Below, in pieces: positions 16,340 through 23,351 of a DNA stretch of 23,351 bases. The position numbers were made by a program, and so were the translations under genes. The notes below the pieces were generated by a model that did not search any database, was not told the origin of the DNA, and saw only the letters and a list, made by a program, of their open reading frames with translations. The stretch lies in contig CALGGH010000218.1 in assembly GCA_937916415.1 (NCBI GenBank), positions 1 to 23,351 on the forward strand. Direction: 5' to 3'. This DNA comes from an uncultured Lachnospiraceae bacterium. GTDB taxonomy: Bacteria > Bacillota > Clostridia > Lachnospirales > Lachnospiraceae. Each line of letters starts with the position of its first letter. Position 1 is the stretch's first letter.

Positions 16340-16368
16340 ATTATATCACAAAAAGTATACTTTGCTTT
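16340..16368 (-). promoter_or_regulatory. Probable extended -10 promoter for the CIS operon
   Basis: On the minus strand the AT-rich gap contains TGATATAAT (16348-16340), a perfect TATAAT with the TGN extension. The hexamer 17 bases upstream (AAAGCA, 16368-16363) is a poor -35, which is acceptable for an extended -10 promoter. Transcription would start near 16333, giving a leader of about 60 bases before the ATG at 16270. It is the only convincing promoter seen for genes 16270 to 1. Confidence 0.65.
16352..16363. promoter_or_regulatory. 12-bp palindrome in the promoter spacer, possible operator
   Basis: AAAGTATACTTT is a perfect 12-base palindrome lying between the putative -35 and -10 elements. 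A dimeric regulator bound there would block RNA polymerase. No second copy was noticed in the window, and short AT-rich palindromes also occur by chance. Confidence 0.35.
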
Positions 16369-16446
16369 TTCCAACAAACTTCAAGCAAGGCGAAAAAAAT
16401 CATATCTTCAATAAATTAAGCTTAAAAGAGCGGCCGGAAGTGAGGA

Positions 16447-16731
16447 TCAGGCCTCTTCCGCGGCCTCTTCCTCGAGTTCCACGATGGTCCTTCCGTTCCA
16501 GACTGCCACGCGGACGGGTTCTCCGTTAAGATCTTCCTCCCGAACCTCAAATAAGTCCGTTCCCTCGAGGAACTCCGCAAACCCGTCATAATCCTCGCCG
16601 GCGTCGAACCAGGCCGTGAGCAGCGGGACCTCGTCCCTCATGCTGAACGTGTTGGTCAGAAGCTCGATCAGGGCCGTGCCCATGGCGGCTCCCCTGAGTT
16701 CTGCCTGCGTCTCCATCCAGAGGATGCGCAC
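16447..16731 (-). CDS. GNAT acetyltransferase-like fragment
   Basis: The open frame from a GTG at 16731 gives 94 residues. RILWMETQAELRGAAMGTAL followed by IELL resembles the acetyl-CoA-binding strand, loop and helix of GNAT acetyltransferases, although the usual RGxGxG loop reads RGAAMG. Later, FAEFLEGTDLFEVREEDL corresponds to the terminal part of that fold. The N-terminal strands expected in a full domain (about 60 residues) are absent. Upstream, the same frame continues only a few codons (QGDAV) before merging with the end of the broken large gene, and the ribosome site is weak. It is therefore probably a remnant or the end of a fusion, not a working enzyme. The acidic tail (VELEEEAAEEA) ends at 16447. 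Confidence 0.55.
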   Translation of the reverse strand: MRILWMETQAELRGAAMGTALIELLTNTFSMRDEVPLLTAWFDAGEDYDGFAEFLEGTDLFEVREEDLNGEPVRVAVWNGRTIVELEEEAAEEA

Positions 16732-17447
16732 CGCATCGCCCTGCCGGTCAGCAGTTCGTTAAGCGATTCCATCTCGGCCTTATACTTGGCGCACGTGTTC
16801 TCCGCCTTCTCCTTGCCCTTTTTATTGGTCGCTTCATTTACCTTGGAGATCTCGTTCTGGAGACTCACGTACTTTTGGGAGAATTTCTCCATTACGTCCT
16901 TATACTCAGTCGCGGTAAGCTTCGACAGGTCGACGAAGCGTCCCCCGTACAGCTGTCCGGGGACCTCCCTGGTCGAATAAAAAGCAGAAGAGGAATGGCT
17001 TATCGCCTTTTTGTCATGCTTCTCGCCAACCGAGCTGACCCCGTCGTAGCCTCCGAATTTCTTTTCGATGCCGAGCACTCCGGTAGGCGCTGAATTCTCT
17101 ATGCCCAGCAGGATCGCTCCGCAGGTTTTTTGGTCGCCCTTCTTGACGCGCTGATACATGTGACCGAACCTGCCCTGGTCGTCTATGACGTCACCGCTAT
17201 CGCCGAATGAGTTTCCCAGTCCGCCGAGTGCCAGGTTCATGCCGTAGTTGTTAAAGTAGCTGGCGGGCTTCTCCGCCTTGTCTCCCTTGAGGTAAGCCAT
17301 CGTGTCCGCCTTGCCGCCCTTGAGTTTGACCTCCTCATACTCGGATTCTACGCTGCCGTCATCTTTGAGCCTGGCCCTGTGCATGTCGTGCGTGGCGAAT
17401 CTGGAGTACATGACTCCTCCGGCGTCGCCCTGCCATGCCCTGAACAT
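16668..17447 (-). CDS. Frame-shifted C-terminal region of the large peptidase protein
   Basis: The open frame yields 259 residues from an ATG at 17447, but its reading frame is coding-like back to about 17497 (LGISLPAGTSAEQDDMFRAW), where it meets the end of the preceding out-of-frame segment at a run of five C (17496-17500). It therefore looks like the C-terminal domain of the large protein rather than a separate gene; the weak ribosome site agrees. Conserved-looking stretches are MYSRFATHDMHRARLKDDG, YGMNLALGGLGNSFGDSGD, GRFGHMYQRVKKGDQKTCGA, ILLGIENSAPTG and GGRFVDLSKL, followed by a coiled coil (about residues 165-225). I do not recognise the domain. The last 35 residues after NELLTG are in the wrong frame and overlap the GNAT-like fragment. 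Confidence 0.55.
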   Translation of the reverse strand: MFRAWQGDAGGVMYSRFATHDMHRARLKDDGSVESEYEEVKLKGGKADTMAYLKGDKAEKPASYFNNYGMNLALGGLGNSFGDSGDVIDDQGRFGHMYQRVKKGDQKTCGAILLGIENSAPTGVLGIEKKFGGYDGVSSVGEKHDKKAISHSSSAFYSTREVPGQLYGGRFVDLSKLTATEYKDVMEKFSQKYVSLQNEISKVNEATNKKGKEKAENTCAKYKAEMESLNELLTGRAMRCASSGWRRRQNSGEPPWARP

Positions 17448-17497
17448 GTCATCCTGCTCCGCTGACGTGCCGGCGGGAAGCGAGATGCCGAGCCTCC

Positions 17498-17786
17498 CCC
17501 GTGTGCCAGGGCCTCCGACATGTTGTGGTTGTATGCCGTGGTCCTGGTCTCACCCGGCTTCTCCGGATCCGGATCCTTTTGGTCAAAACGTCCCAGCTGC
17601 ATCATGAAGAGAGTCTTGGCCAGATGAAGCTGCTTCTTCTTGTTGTTCTCTATCATCTGCTCGCCGGTGTCCTTGCCCTTCCTGCCCTTCTTGTCGGTCT
17701 TGGGCTTGGCCAGCTCTTCCTTGATCTTTTCGGCCTTCCGGAGCAGCAGGTCCCTCTCTGCCTTGGAATAATCCTTATATTTATCC

Positions 17787-17804
<18 letters not shown>
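17498..17804 (-). pseudogene. Out-of-frame internal segment of the large peptidase protein
   Basis: Immediately after the 1768-residue frame goes wrong near AAA at 17805-17807, another frame reads coherent protein: ILNGLKDKYKDYSKAERDLL, then a Lys-rich stretch and MIENNKKKQLHLAKTLFMMQ, LGRFDQKDPDPEKPGETRTT and AYNHNMSEALAHGG, before a five-C run (17496-17500) shifts the frame again. Removing one A at the first site and adding one G (minus strand) at the second would join the three segments without stops. No ribosome site supports separate translation, although an ATG exists at 17656. Confidence 0.6.
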
Positions 17805-23093
<5,289 letters not shown>

Positions 23094-23107
23094 GTTTCAC
23101 TCTCCCA

Positions 23108-23335
23108 TCAATTACTGCCCATCACAAATTGCGAAATGCTCTCTTCTCCGTTCAGATAAGAATCCACCCTTTCAAGGTCAAGGAGCGCGGAGACCTCCTT
23201 ATGGCCGTTTACTCCAAGCGTTGATTCAAGCAGCCTGGTCATCTGTCCGTCCGGGAAGTACCCGGTAAGCACGTCATTGTCTTCATACTCATGCAGGGTA
23301 TTGCGGCACAGGGCGCTGAGCAGATACAGCGGCGT
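23108..23335 (-). CDS. C-terminus of an unidentified upstream gene (partial)
   Basis: Seventy-five codons run in from the right edge to a TGA at 23108-23110, in the same direction as the cluster and ending 14 bases before the large peptidase gene. The fragment (PLYLLSALCRNTLHEYEDND, then GYFPDGQMTRLLESTLGVNG and a serine-rich end) is probably helical and has no recognisable motif. The gene is cut by the contig end, where the sequence turns into adapter at 23336. Its spacing suggests co-transcription with the peptidase gene. Confidence 0.65.
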   Translation of the reverse strand, partial: TPLYLLSALCRNTLHEYEDNDVLTGYFPDGQMTRLLESTLGVNGHKEVSALLDLERVDSYLNGEESISQFVMGSN

Positions 23336-23351
23336 AGATCGGAAGAGCGTC
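23336..23351. other. Illumina adapter sequence at the contig end (artefact)
   Basis: The final 16 bases, AGATCGGAAGAGCGTC, are identical to the start of the standard Illumina TruSeq read-through adapter. They are not host sequence and mark an untrimmed read at the end of the assembled contig. Confidence 0.93.

Noticed and set aside
16380..16446. Intrinsic terminator after the large gene, near a T7 run in the minus direction
   Set aside because: The preceding sequence forms only about five base pairs and a TTAAGCTTAA palindrome; too weak to call.

Overview
The window is one long, densely packed gene cluster read entirely from the minus strand, so the biological order runs from high to low coordinates. 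Its core is a contractile injection system (CIS): a tail tube, a single tail sheath, a PAAR-like spike tip (DUF4280), a Pvc16/DUF4255 protein, a baseplate-hub assembly chaperone and a DUF6760 protein. These resemble extracellular-CIS families rather than a canonical type VI system. Strong AGGAGG-type ribosome sites, a TATAAT extended -10 promoter, the protein style and single-membrane topologies suggest a Bacillota/Clostridia host, probably a gut or rumen Lachnospiraceae-like organism. That placement is inference; there is no rRNA or other marker here.

Layout in transcription order. (1) 23335-23108: the C-terminus of an unknown gene, cut by the contig end. The last 16 bases (23336-23351) match an Illumina adapter and are not genomic. 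(2) 23093-17787: a 1768-residue protein with Lys/Glu-rich and Gln-rich low-complexity tracts and a papain-like cysteine peptidase site (Gln1314, Cys1320-Trp, His1483). Its natural C-terminus appears displaced by frameshifts and continues out of frame to about 16750, where it abuts a GNAT acetyltransferase-like fragment (16731-16447). (3) 16446-16271: the longest non-coding stretch (176 bases), AT-rich, with a promoter and a 12-base palindrome. (4) 16270-14417: an eCIS-associated 617-residue protein. (5) 14401-4830: a five-gene membrane/envelope module: a pseudokinase-like membrane protein, a polytopic sensor with a degenerate class III cyclase domain, a membrane-anchored MORN-repeat protein, a secreted TolC-like coiled-coil protein, and a 973-residue anchored protein with Gly-Ser linkers. 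(6) 4779-1: DUF4255, an unknown beta-rich protein, PAAR-like, sheath, tube, chaperone, DUF6760, and the first 17 codons of another gene. No gene-free stretch exceeds 300 bases.

Tight spacing (ATGA overlaps, gaps mostly under 50 bases) from 16270 to 1 suggests one operon behind the 16340 promoter. The working model is that the envelope module anchors, senses for, or provides a wall-spanning conduit to a CIS in a single-membrane bacterium. The large peptidase protein upstream is a candidate cargo or effector. The remaining expected parts (LysM protein, VgrG-like spike, gp25, baseplate wedge, tape measure, AAA+ ATPase) are not in the window and would be expected beyond position 1.
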